64,000 nt of DNA from Litsea cubeba (lineage: Eukaryota > Streptophyta > Magnoliopsida > Laurales > Lauraceae), in contig CM022953.1 of NCBI GenBank assembly GCA_012931725.1, positions 61,406,881 through 61,470,880 on the forward strand, read 5' to 3'. A model generated the notes under the pieces. It did no database searches, was not told the DNA's origin, and was given only the letters and a program-made list of their open reading frames with translations. The translations under genes were made by a program, and so were the position numbers. Shown one piece after another: positions 11,721 to 22,279 of this stretch. Every line of letters begins with the position of its first letter. Positions within the stretch are counted from its first letter, which is position 1.

Positions 11721-11910
11721 TGAAAAGAGAAAGGGTGGAAATAAATTCAAAGAATTAGAAATTTCCAAAAAATCTCATCTCATTTTTCTAAGATGAGGAA
11801 TCCAACATAGGCCACCAATTAGAAAGTAGCCAAGGAATCAAGAAAAGAAGTATAAGCATAGAGCAATAGATATGATATTTCTAGCATCGTGTTCTCAAAT
11901 GAACGCAAAG

Positions 11911-11927
11911 TCCCACCGGGTGTGCCA
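11911..11927 (-). other. Primer binding site of the minus-strand Tat element
   Basis: On the minus strand the sequence is TGGCACACCCGGTGGGA, six bases inside the LTR end. The leading TGG pairs with a tRNA CCA end. I do not assign the tRNA species. Confidence 0.65.
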
Positions 11928-11933
11928 GCTTAA

Positions 11934-14363
11934 TGGACAGTGCTTCTGCTCGGTTCTACCGAGGTCGGCGGACGTGGGAGTCCATTGGATCTGACCCATT
12001 CGTAACCGGGTGGCAAAGGCGTGCATCAATATTTTTTTTGTGTGGGTGTGCTAGATTTTCTATTTTTTACTTGGAATTACAAGTGGTGATTCGGAGATCA
12101 ACCTTCGCAAGTAAAAAAGAAATCAACTTCTTTCAAGTTTTCCATTGCACATATATTTAAGAAAAGTGACATTTTCTTGATTTGCCGTGAAAGGCGATTT
12201 TTTGGCATTTATTGCCGATTTTGGCGTTTATAGCCGATTTTTGGCGTTTATAGCCGATTTACAATCCTTATCAATAATGAAAGACAAGAGTTGTGATTTT
12301 TGTCTCTTTTAAAAAAAATACAAACTACAATTAAAAGCAAGAAAAGGAAGATCTAACTTCTCAGGAGATTGTGGAGGACCCGTTCAGATTGATGGTCGCA
12401 AGCCATATGTGGACTTCGCCATCATCCATGCAGATGAGAACAGAGGTTGCTATTAATTCGCTTGGCTTGGCTATAACCTCAGGTTTTTACAGGACAAAGA
12501 CCAAAAGGAGGTCCTATGTCCAATAAAAAGCCAAGTAGACGGGCTGAAAAGCCACGTCTAAGCCATTGGAGGCAGAAGGAGAAGGGAAGGACCTTGGGGG
12601 GGAGGGGGGTACCCCCCAAGGGACTTTTGTCACCTTGTAGCGGTGGTCGGTGTAGAACTTCCGTAGAGTTTTCTCTTTCTTTCTCTGGATTTCTGTGCTT
12701 TTTTCTGATCTAGGATCTGTCTTTTTTTCCGATCTCTGTGATTTTTTCGATCTGGAATTCTTTGGAATGCTCTCCTATTTATAGGCTTTTAGGTAGCCAT
12801 TTAGGAGGGTTTATGAGCCTTAATTGTCATAAAGCTACATAAAGGGAGGAGTTACAAGATTGAATTCTTTATTTTGTAACTCCTTTTTCTTGGCTTCTGA
12901 TTGGCCGGAGGAGATTGAGGGCATTTAATCGCCTTTAATCGCCATGATGGGAGGAGTTTCATGGGTTAAATGCCATGAATCTCTTGACTTGTAACTCCCG
13001 GATGCTTGCTTCTGATTGGGCCATCCAAAGAAATTGATTAATGACTGTAATAAAGCTAGTCGATTAATCGCATTAAGTGGTCGCCGAGCAGTTGAAGAGT
13101 CGCGGGCCGTGCCGCGTCTTTTGGGACTCTTCTGGCGATGATCAATGATGGATCTTCATGTAGATCGGCATTAGATGACCATGTAACCTCAGGTATTGGT
13201 TGCCAACAACGGGTCGGTGCCATCTGTCCTGTCGATTTCTCGATCGGTCGGGTAGAAAGCACACTTTTTTTGGTTGACCGATTAGCGATCAATGTTGATT
13301 TCGATACTCTTGATGATTGACCCCGTGTTTTTGACGGATGTCAGAGGATTTGGTGTCTCAAAAGTATGAATTTTGCAAAATACCAGAGGCCAGACGCTTA
13401 GAATCGCGAAAAAATGGCGAAAAAACGAGGTTTCCGGGGCCCTCCCGGTGATCCCGGGCTCCAGGGTCGCAGGGGCCTACGACCCTGGGGAGGTTTTCCC
13501 CCCTTTTGTCCCGTTTTGTGTCCGTTTTTGCTAGTTTTTTATTCTTTTTTCTTCTGTATTTTTCCTTGAAATCTTTGATCATTTATTGCCCCTGATTTCT
13601 CTGTAGAATACCTGATGAGGATCCTTGCATTTTATGTTGCAAAGTTTCCAATTTTCTGAGAAGGCCGAAGACTTTGTCGCGCAGAGCTGCTGATTTTCCG
13701 CCAGAAGCTGAAACTGGGTCAAACGATGTCGGAATGACCTAAAATTTGGGGTGAAGCCCGCTGAGCAATAAATAAGACCAACCATAGGCTTTTGTTTGAG
13801 TTTTGAAGCCGTTTGAGGTCCTATTACCATAGACTTACTTTTGTCGCGATGAAAACGTCGGGACTTGATGTGCGGTCAACCGATGTCCGATTGACTTGAA
13901 ATTTGATAGGGAATCTATTGGAGTCATTTTAAGATGATCCATATGCTCTGTCTTGGAAACCATAGTCCCGGGGCGCTTCGCCACCGAGAGGCCTGATTTA
14001 GCTATTCGAGGGTTGATGTAGGGTCAAACGTTATCGGTTTGACTCGGAACTTGACGTGGAGCCTTTTGGATGTATTTTGAGACCATCCATCGACTCTGAT
14101 CGAAGATTTGGTGTCTCCGATGCTTTCGCCGCCGGGAGCTCCTTTTCAGCTGCCGGAGAAGCGAAGTTAGGCCAAATGATTTTGAAATGGCTCGAAACTT
14201 CTTGTGTACTCCTCTTTTGGCTGTCTTGAAGGATCTTGCAGTTTTTTTTTTATTCTGACAAGATTTGATTTTTTGGAAGTAGCATTGCCTATTTATGGCA
14301 AGTTGCGACTTCATGTAGCTCTTTGGATCTTGAAGAGGCAAAGTGACATTTTTGGTGTCAACA
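11934..14363 (-). repeat. 5' LTR (2,430 bp) of the minus-strand Tat element
   Basis: On the minus strand it runs TGTTGACACC...CACTGTCCA and is homologous throughout to 3258-5584. TATA box TATAAATA is at 12783-12776. The PBS follows after six bases. The outer side (14364 on) is unrelated sequence. Confidence 0.85.
12776..12783 (-). promoter_or_regulatory. TATA box of the minus-strand Tat LTR
   Basis: TATAAATA on the minus strand in the same context as the plus-strand LTR box (GCC before, GGAG after). It would drive leftward transcription of the decayed gag. Confidence 0.55.
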
Positions 14364-15388
14364 TATATAATATGGGTTTAAAATAAATGTTGACTACTTA
14401 TATATGATGTCCTTAATAAACTAGGGAATTCAAGAATTGAAATAAAACTAACAATTCATGAAATACTTCAATGCGTGAATGCGGTCGTGTCTCGATGTTG
14501 CGAGAAAGGGGTTGAAGGCAATTTGGTCTAAAACAATCAAAGTATACGGTATAAGATCTTTTGGGCATTAAATGTATTTAATGATGCTTTTGGACATATA
14601 GGAATATTTGAAGATGCTTTTGGTAAAAAAACCCTACATGAAAAAAAAAGTTTGATTTACATATAAACTAGTGCGAAATGCTCGTGCTACAAAAAAAAAT
14701 TCCAATATAGAAGAAATATCAGTGCACATGAAAAATATAAAAAAAATATTAAGATATTAATTAAAATGGTTTATAGAGAAAGTAAAGGAAAGATAAAAAT
14801 TTGGATTGATTAGGTGGGCCCAGAATGATATCGTACTCTAACCCAAGCTATAATAATAATAATAATAATAATAATAGTATTAGGATTATTATTATTATTA
14901 GCGGGCTAAAAATATATATATAACTAAGAGTATTATTTGAAATATTATTGGAAAGAAAAATATATATTAAAATATACTTTTTTATCATTCTTAGACATTT
15001 AGTAAAAAGAGAGTACATGAATATGAATTATTTAAAATCTATTGCAGATGTTTAGAGTGAGTTATCTAGTAAATTCTAAAATCTGAGTATAATGCGTACT
15101 ATTATAGGATCAAATTGAGAAATATAATACGATAATAATGTATAGCAATAATGATTGGTTAATTGTAAAGGTAATGGACTTGATCACACTAATTACTGAC
15201 CCACATTTTAGTTTGTGATAGTTGATACCTTGTCGAGATCTAAGTACCAAAAAAATACATGAGAACCATGAAAGTAGTTCTCATTACATAAGAGGTGGTC
15301 CCAGGTACAAAACCTCAAAAGGAGCATGGGAAAAGTGGTATCCAGAAAACTTCTTTGCACTTAAAGTTCTAGCCCGTTAGGTGGATAG
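14364..15388. other. AT-rich sequence without a recognisable gene
   Basis: No coding frame of note. It contains a (TAA)9 run (14850-14876) facing a (ATT)5 run (14885-14899), able to form an AT hairpin. The stretch 14510-14640 resembles, in diverged form, parts of 32215-32260 and 33035-33110 (shared words GGCAATTTGGT and TAGGAATATTTGAAG on opposite strands), so it is probably a relic of a dispersed repeat. Confidence 0.5.
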
Positions 15389-15901
15389 GGTCTGTTTCTT
15401 TGTAAGAATTTTTTGTGGGAATTTAGGCTGTCTATGAATTCCTTAATTCCAGTCAGAAATTCAATGCTCACATGTTGAAATTTCCAATATTTGAGGTGAG
15501 TAGCATTTTAAAATCCCAAAAAAGTGAAATTTCAAAATACTAGCTCTTCCTCCAGCATTTACGAATCCAAGCATTCTGAGAGGCTTCATTGGAACTCCGG
15601 CTCTCTCGGATGGTGGAAGGTCATCTTCTTCTCTGCACCTCTAAAAGAAAATCAGATCTGCTCATCTTATTTCTTTGCACTCCTTTCATATATATGGTTC
15701 CATGAATCCCAAAACTCCCAAATCCACATCTTCTTTTGATCTAATCTCAATTTCATTTGATATGACCTTTTTCAAAACCCTACCGTCCTCCTCATGCTTG
15801 ACAAGAAATCTATATCCTCTTACATCGAGACCGAATAAACCCCAGAATTCATGTATCCAATCTCTTTGGACAGATTGTAATAAGAAAGGTGAGACGACAT
15901 T

Positions 15902-15971
15902 CAATTCAAGAAGATTTGTAGCGGCATCATTGTGATCAATTCAAGAGGATTTGTAGCGGCATCATTGTGAT
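15902..15971 (+). repeat. 35-bp tandem duplication
   Basis: The unit containing TTTGTAGCGGCATCATTGTG occurs twice back to back (15902-15936 and 15937-15971), differing at one base. Confidence 0.85.
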
Positions 15972-16493
15972 CTCGATTTCCTTTAAGGCAAGTGGCTCCG
16001 ATCTCCTGGATCTTGATGCGAGCTCCTGCATCTTGATGATGACGATGGAGATGTTGGGTAAGGAATATGAGAATGGGATGAGTATCATTTCAATGTGCAG
16101 AAAATGCTGATTAAGAGAGAGAGGATTTGTGTGTATTGGTTTCTTATTTTCTGTAATCAATTTGTCCTAGATGTTTTCCTATTTTATTTTTCGAGTAGTA
16201 CTCTTTTATGCTTTTTTTATATTTATTTATTGGACAATCTTTGTTTACCAAAGGTTGAATGAAGACACATGTCCTCCAAATTAGAAGTTCAAAGAGACAG
16301 AAGTCAAATTCCAGTCCGGTCTGTGACATGTTGCTCTCACTTTCCCTCTCTCTAATTCTCTGTTTTTAAATATACTGTATTCTTTTTTATTTTTCTTCCT
16401 TCTTGAGTGTAATTTTCGCATCATGTGAGTATCTATATTAGAGAGATTGAATAGCAGGTGAAGTGCTAGAATCCCATTGTGCAATTCATATAA

Positions 16494-18744
16494 GGGAAAT
16501 GATCAGGTGAGAACAGTTCTCACCCGATCCGTGCGACTTTTCATCTGGGCCGTCCGTTTTTGTCTTGTCATCCAACTGTTATCTTTAATGCTATATAGCA
16601 TTACCTTTAGGGCAAATAACGCACGAAAGCAACTCCCCTTTAGGGCTCCATGTCATTGAGGATTTCCCTGTTCTTCTTCTTATTCTTCTTCTCCGATCGT
16701 CCTCGACGCAGCAGAATCTGCCCCGCTTCAAATACGCTCCATCTTCTCTTCCCCTCCATCTGCTCCGCCGCGGGCTAGATCTCTCCACCTCAGATATTCT
16801 CCTCAATGGACTCAGAAGAATCAGATTTTTATGTATCATATTTTTGTTCTAATGTCTCAACATGTCATTGAATTATTCTAATGATTTTCTTACAACTCAA
16901 TTTTGTAGGGTTATTCTCATGTTGAGATGTGCATTTTGAAAGTAGCAATGGGCTGGTGGCAAATTTGTTGGAAGCTTTGGGATGGTGCAAATGAATGTTG
17001 TTTTATAAAGTTGATGGATGTTGTATCTAAAATCTAAATGTTGTTTAGATGGTTTTGAGATGGGTGTTGTATCTAAATGTTGTTTAGATGGTTTTGGGAT
17101 ATTGTATCGAAATGTTGTTTTAAAGGCTTTGAGGATGTTGTAAGTGAATGTTTTTTGTATTTTTTTTCTGAATGGTGATTTGTTTTGATTATATTTTGTT
17201 GTGCATGTTTATTGAATGGGCATTTGTCATGTTATTTTTGTACAGTAAGTGGCTTTGCACTCTCCAAACGATGAAGCCAATAATAATAGTACTATTAATG
17301 AACTGGGAAGACATGTCGGTTTTTGGGAGCCATTTATCAAGACAGTATGAGCATTTTGTGTGCCCTCCACACAAAATGGAGGACACACAAAATGCTCATT
17401 TTGGAGGGCACACAAAATGAGCTTTTGGTGATGATAAGAATGTTGTTTCTTTTTTTTCCCTGTATGAGGACTCGGTGCATTTTCCTTATTGTATCCAGAG
17501 TCTGTTCTGACATTGGTTTTTCTAATGCATTTATAGTTCCATTTCACATCTTTCATCATACACTTAGTGTCGTCTTGTTCATCAGGTGTTACCGGAATGA
17601 ATGTGGAATCATAGTGACTCAAGTACTGAAGTACTAGAGCCATCCATGTAATTTTCATCTAGGTGAGCACAATATGCAAAAAAAAAAAAAAAAGTGCATC
17701 TCCACATTGTCTAAGAGTAGCTTGTTTAGAAATCGACACTAAGAATCAACCATGAGTTTGAAAGAACATTCAAGAATTCCATGGATGGCTGATTAGCAAT
17801 TCCATTTCACTAACTTTGATTAGTAACTCCATAATTCCATTTTTGCTCAAAGACTAAGCCCCACAATAACATGACTCGTGACCCAACATTGTAATGGTTG
17901 TTTCTACATAAAAACTTATGTATATCCTCTGATGAACTCAATTCGATCATATAACATTCAAACCGTTCACTCTTTGATTCCCCACTCAAGAAATTCACCC
18001 AGACATTCTTACCAATGTGAAATCAAATTTCATTCAAGTCACTTAAATCACTAGACAATTCCAATTTCATTCAAAATTACATTAAACTTGATTCTGCACA
18101 AACAAAAAAAAGTTAAAATGAAAATAGGTTAGCCGAGCATAGGCACGGATCTTTGAGGAAGAACAAAGAATAGATCGACGAACAATCGAATCATCGCAGG
18201 CCGTACCATCATTGCCCACTACCAACATCTGTCGATCGCCACCATCTTCGGCTAAACCCTATCACCCACTGCCATTTGCTGGAATCAGTCGAAAACTGAG
18301 GGTTTCTAGGTTTTTTTGGGTGATTCCCTGTCTCAGATCTGTCCCCCACCACCAGAGAAAAATCTAAGGAAGGTGGGGTGCCTCGCCGAAGCTAGCTAAC
18401 CGGATCTTGCCAAAGAGGAAGGGGGAAGGTCTCCTGGTATTCCAATCTTTAAGGGAAAAACTAGTGGGTGTCGTTGACTATAACTAGATTAGTGATTGAG
18501 ATGCGGCCGGAAGCTGCTAGGGTATTATCCATCCATTGGGGAGAAACAAGAGAGAGAGAGAGAGGGTGGGGAGATCGGAAAGAGAGATGGGTAGGGTTTT
18601 TCTTCTCGCTTGGAAGAAGTCAAGGGAGGTTTTTCTTTCATTATGTATGTTGTTTCCTGTCCATTAGATGAGCCTCGCGATCCTACAGTCGATGAGCCAC
18701 TTCGCACACAACCAATGCGAACATGTCGCACCTGATCATTTCCC
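16494..18744. mobile_element. Non-autonomous Mutator-like element (2,251 bp), TSD TTCATATAA
   Basis: The termini are GGGAAATGATCAGGTG at 16494 and its exact reverse complement ending at 18744, with weaker TIR similarity continuing inward. The same nine bases TTCATATAA flank both sides (16485-16493 and 18745-18753). A 9-bp duplication is the Mutator superfamily hallmark. No MURA-type transposase frame is seen. Internal contents include a short snapback repeat (17349-17422), weak TGTTGTATCTAAATGTTG repeats (about 16985-17140) and a (GA)9 run near 18550. GC-richer stretches near 16680-16800 and 18130-18600 could be captured host sequence, but I recognise no protein in them. Confidence 0.8.
17349..17422. 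repeat. Snapback repeat: inverted 20-mer plus a third direct copy
   Basis: GAGCATTTTGTGTGCCCTCC (17349-17368) pairs at 19 of 20 positions with 17378-17397 across a 9-base loop. A third arm follows at 17403-17422 (GGAGGGCACACAAAATGAGC). Confidence 0.8.
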
Positions 18745-18954
18745 TTCATATAATGCATAAACATGTAAAATTTTTACTAGTACTCATGAAATTGAAAATT
18801 TGTGGAATTCAAGTTGCATGAAATTCTCAGGCAGAAATTCTAAGTATAAAAGAAACAAAGAATTTAGGAATGTTAGAATTTGTAGCATTTCAAAATTCTA
18901 GCTTCTCAAATTCAACAGACTTGAATTTCAAGAATTCTTACAAAGAAACATGCC

Positions 18955-19940
18955 ACTTAATGTTAGCTCATGAGCAACCCCAAGTACATAGTCAATTAGA
19001 TGGTCCCACCTTATCTCTTTTCAAGTATAATAATCTAAGAGTGAATCCGCGAGATAAGAAAGATTTATTGTGGTATAGGATTTAATGGGAAACATTAGAT
19101 GAAGAGATTACTTTAGGATTAGGAGAGATTAGGCAAGAAAGTAGGGATGGGATATTATTTAATGGGAAACTTGAGATGAAGAGAATCGTAGGAGAGATTG
19201 GATCTAATAGATTTCATCTCACTATATTTTCAAAATATGTGTAGAGATTGATTGGAAAGTGGGTGGAGATATTTTAGGGGTCCACAATAATATGGAGAAT
19301 GGAAACTTGAGATGGAGAGAACAGTTGGAGAGAGATACAATCTAACAAAACCTTTTCAAAATCTGTGTAGAGAAAGATTAATTGGAAAGAGGGTAGAGAG
19401 ATCTTAGGGACAATGATAGATTTTAGGATCCCAAAATAATATTGACAAATCGACTAGACACATGTTGGTGATATGTGGTGATATGGGTGTGCCACATATC
19501 ATTGCGAAAGCCCAAAGAGGGAGTGTCGCGTGTCGCTCTCCCGCGAAGAGGAGTGGTGCTTTAATATATATAATTTTCAAAATATTTAAAATGGAATAAG
19601 ATAAAGTGCATATGGCTTAATTGGGAAGTTATTTTGGAAAATTAGATTTATAGTACTCTTCTCTCTCTATTTGGGCTTCTCCTTTTAAATGTGTGCTTCT
19701 TATGGTTTTCTTTGAGTGGGAGTGAAGGATATTGTTATTTTAAATTAGTTTTTTTTTTCCAACTTCTATGAAGGATAGATCTGTAAGAATCTAATTCTAA
19801 AAAATCATTTTTAATTTTTATTTAAATGCATTTTATTAATTGTTATCGCTTCGATAGAAATTATTCGATACTTCAATAGCGATTCCGAAACCCACATTTT
19901 ACATTTTTTTATTTTTAATGCGATTCAAGTAAATTAAATT
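18955..19940. other. AT-rich repeat-like sequence, no gene
   Basis: Loosely repeated phrases such as AATGGGAAACTTGAGATGA and GGAGAGATTGGATCTAA recur between about 19080 and 19400 with a period near 100-130 bp, much diverged. A TA run is at about 19563. No supported coding region. Confidence 0.45.
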
Positions 19941-19942
19941 AT

Positions 19943-20130
19943 AATCTAATAAAAATTACGAGGATTTTACTCGAAAAATTTCAAAATTCAGCAATTTGTC
20001 GCGAAAGGTCCTCGCAAATTGTGTAGCACTAACGAGGACCTGAGGCAATTTTTTATATTTTTTTTATAATTTTGTTTGAGCAATGATAGCGTCGCCATGG
20101 GCGATACATAGGCGATGCTAGCGTCGCTCG
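19943..20130 (+). repeat. Left arm of a widely spaced inverted repeat
   Basis: This arm carries AGGATTTTACTCGAAAAAT, GCGAAAGGTCCTCGCAAA and GGCGATGCTAGCGTCGCTCG. It matches the reverse complement of about 30945-31091 with roughly 75-80% identity by eye. The two arms are about 11 kb apart. Confidence 0.65.
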
Positions 20131-21340
20131 CCAAAACATCTCCTAACGTCTTCTTCTTCCTCTCATCCTCTTATTTCTCTATCTTGTCCAAATGGAAGAC
20201 TCCCACCTGATCCACATCCAGTCGAATGGTGGGGATGCAGTCTAGTGATGAGTTCACAAAAGATACACTTTCATAGCATTATTTTATGAGTTTCAAAGAT
20301 AAAAGAACTCAAAACACTATTTTTAGCTGAAAATCATAAATTTCATCCCCATCATGCTTTGCTCATATTTTTTTTCATTATAGATGACCATTTGTATGCA
20401 TTTATATGAGTTCCAATGGCTTCCATACAAAATATGTTAAAAAATACTCTTAATTATGTTAATTTCTCTTTGTAGGTGTTAATTGAAGATTAAAGTTGAG
20501 ATTCAAGAGTTAAAGAGAGTAAGGATAAGTTTGGAAGACAATTGGATGAAGAAATGACAAAGTTAGGCCAACAATAAGAAGAAAAATAAAAGACATGGGT
20601 TGATATTTTGACCCTTTTTTTTTACTCGGGTGTCTGATTGAGGTGATCTTAGAATCATTGAAAAGCTTGATAAAAAATCTACAAATCATATTTCACAATA
20701 TTTTTCCCAATTCGGATGTTTCGGGGATCAAAATCGCACATCAATCTGGAAAATATTTTCTAACACGGGAATCACATTCATATGTTCATATTTCCATTCT
20801 TGTGAAGTCCCACATTGAAAATAAATCAAAAGAGAGTAAGGCAAATGTTTCTATATAAGAAAGGGAGCTCTAGGCATTAGAAATACAAGCAAGGAGAGCC
20901 TCCTCCTCTTTACTTAAGCTTTTCATGTAATTGAGAGCAATTGTAGAGAGAAAGTGAGGGAAGCTTTATAAAAATTAAAGATTTGGAATGAATGTCGGAT
21001 GTGAATTTCGACCCCCCCCCCCCCCCCCCCCCCCCCCGCACGAGGAAAATGACATTTGGTGTGGGGAATCTTCATTCATCTATATATGTGCTATTTAAAT
21101 TTTACTTGGAAAATGAGGATTCCGACTACCCTCAAAATCAATGGATCACGATCGTTAGCTACGGTAACGGTCGTAACACCGTTCTTCGATGAAAGCCGAA
21201 GAAATGTAGGGAGAAAATAAGTGGGTGGGTTCTTCCTCTCATCTAATGTACTGCCGACAACACACTATGGTTGTCCTGTCACATTAATTTGGGTCTATTT
21301 AATATAGGGTCAATTCAGGGTCAAGAGTTAAAGTCCAAAA
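20131..21340. other. LTR-like or retroelement-derived sequence, unresolved
   Basis: The words GAAGTCCCACATTG (20806) and TTTCTATATAAGAAAGGGAG (near 20848), about 40 bp apart, are typical of U3/R regions of plant LTRs, with a TATA-like CTATATAAG. No paired LTR or boundary was found. A run of 26 C lies at 21012-21037. No coding region is supported. Confidence 0.35.
21012..21037 (+). repeat. Poly-C run (26 C)
   Basis: Uninterrupted C homopolymer in an otherwise AT-rich neighbourhood. The length is unreliable in most sequencing chemistries. Confidence 0.9.
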
Positions 21341-21589
21341 TAAGGGTTAATACTCACACAGCTTAATCATATTATATCCAAGTAAAATAACTAAAATAAA
21401 GAAAATAAAAAGGAGAGGTGCCAAATATTTAAGAAGAGGATTGGCCCCGTTCCCGGGTACCCCCTTCATATCCCTAGGCAAAATAAGGTTTAAAGGCTGA
21501 CTTTTCAAACCAAAATGATGATTCAAATGAGATTTTGACTTGTGATTTCTGTGTTTTTCATGTGCAATACACGAGTGATAAAAATGAAA

Positions 21590-21658
21590 GGCCGATGGGC
21601 CGTAATTGATTGGAGGTGGCCGATGGGCCAATGTTTGTTTTAGGGTGGCCGATGGGCC
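21590..21658 (+). repeat. Three spaced copies of GGCCGATGGGCC
   Basis: Exact 12-mers at 21590-21601, 21618-21629 and 21647-21658, with a 28-29 bp period. Each is an imperfect palindrome (GGCC...GGCC). Confidence 0.85.
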
Positions 21659-22279
21659 ATGATTGTTTATAAATGTGTGTGAAATCACTCATCTCATCTC
21701 GTCATTCTCATTTATTCAATTTTAGAGGTCAGTTCTTCATTTCCTTTTATCATTAAGTTCAATTAAATATCTGGCCCCCTGAGGTAGAGGAAAAATAAAG
21801 GGAAATCTTTTTGGGTTTTATTGGTTTTATTAGTTTTTATGGATTTATGATATTGGGCTAGAAGGGCCTAACTAGGGGATTTTACTTGGATTCACATAAT
21901 TAATGCTTTATTACTAATCATCAGATTAACCCTAAGCTAAGGTCCTAGACCACCCACATCAGCTTTCCCGATTCCCTAATGGGACAGGAAGAGTGATGGG
22001 GTGAAGCCTAATGCTCTAAGCTACCTAACAAGGTAATCCAATCTATTTATAGGGTGCAAATAGCCTAAGTTTGATAGTTCTTGCGCCTAAGCAGTTTGTT
22101 GGGTAAGATCTTAATTGATTCGATTTGTTTAATTTAAGTTGTGGTTTTGGTCGAGAGTAATTTAGGGATGCTTTAAGGTTCTGGTCAATGTGCTTTTAAA
22201 TATTTTAAGTTTATGTTATTTTCTATTTAAATCAGAATTCCAAAAAGTAGTCGAAAATCACAATTTGAGATTAAAATAG

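Larger units (their letters stand above)
5585..14363 (-). mobile_element. Tat-lineage Ty3/Gypsy retrotransposon, 5' portion, minus strand
   Basis: Read on the minus strand this is 5' LTR (14363-11934), PBS (11927-11911), a long leader with two sets of tandem repeats (about 11720-10220), decayed gag (from 9861) and protease, cut off at 5585 by the plus-strand copy. RT, RNase H and integrase of this copy are not in the window. The outer flank after the LTR begins TATAT (14364-14368), one half of a possible target duplication. Confidence 0.75.
15389..18954. mobile_element. TIR-flanked DNA element, interrupted by a MULE
   Basis: The left end GGTCTGTTTCTTTGTAAGAA (15389 on) matches the reverse complement of the right end at 18954 (GGCATGTTTCTTTGTAAGAA) with two or three mismatches over about 27 bp. 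Without the nested element (16494-18744 plus one target copy) it is about 1.3 kb. No transposase frame is present. I could not find a convincing target duplication, so the superfamily (hAT- or Harbinger-like) is open. Inside, a 35-bp unit is duplicated in tandem at 15902-15971. Confidence 0.5.

Noticed and set aside
16591..16839. Arg-rich minus-strand frame in the MULE as a captured gene
   Set aside because: No recognisable domain; possible captured 5' UTR but not supportable by eye.
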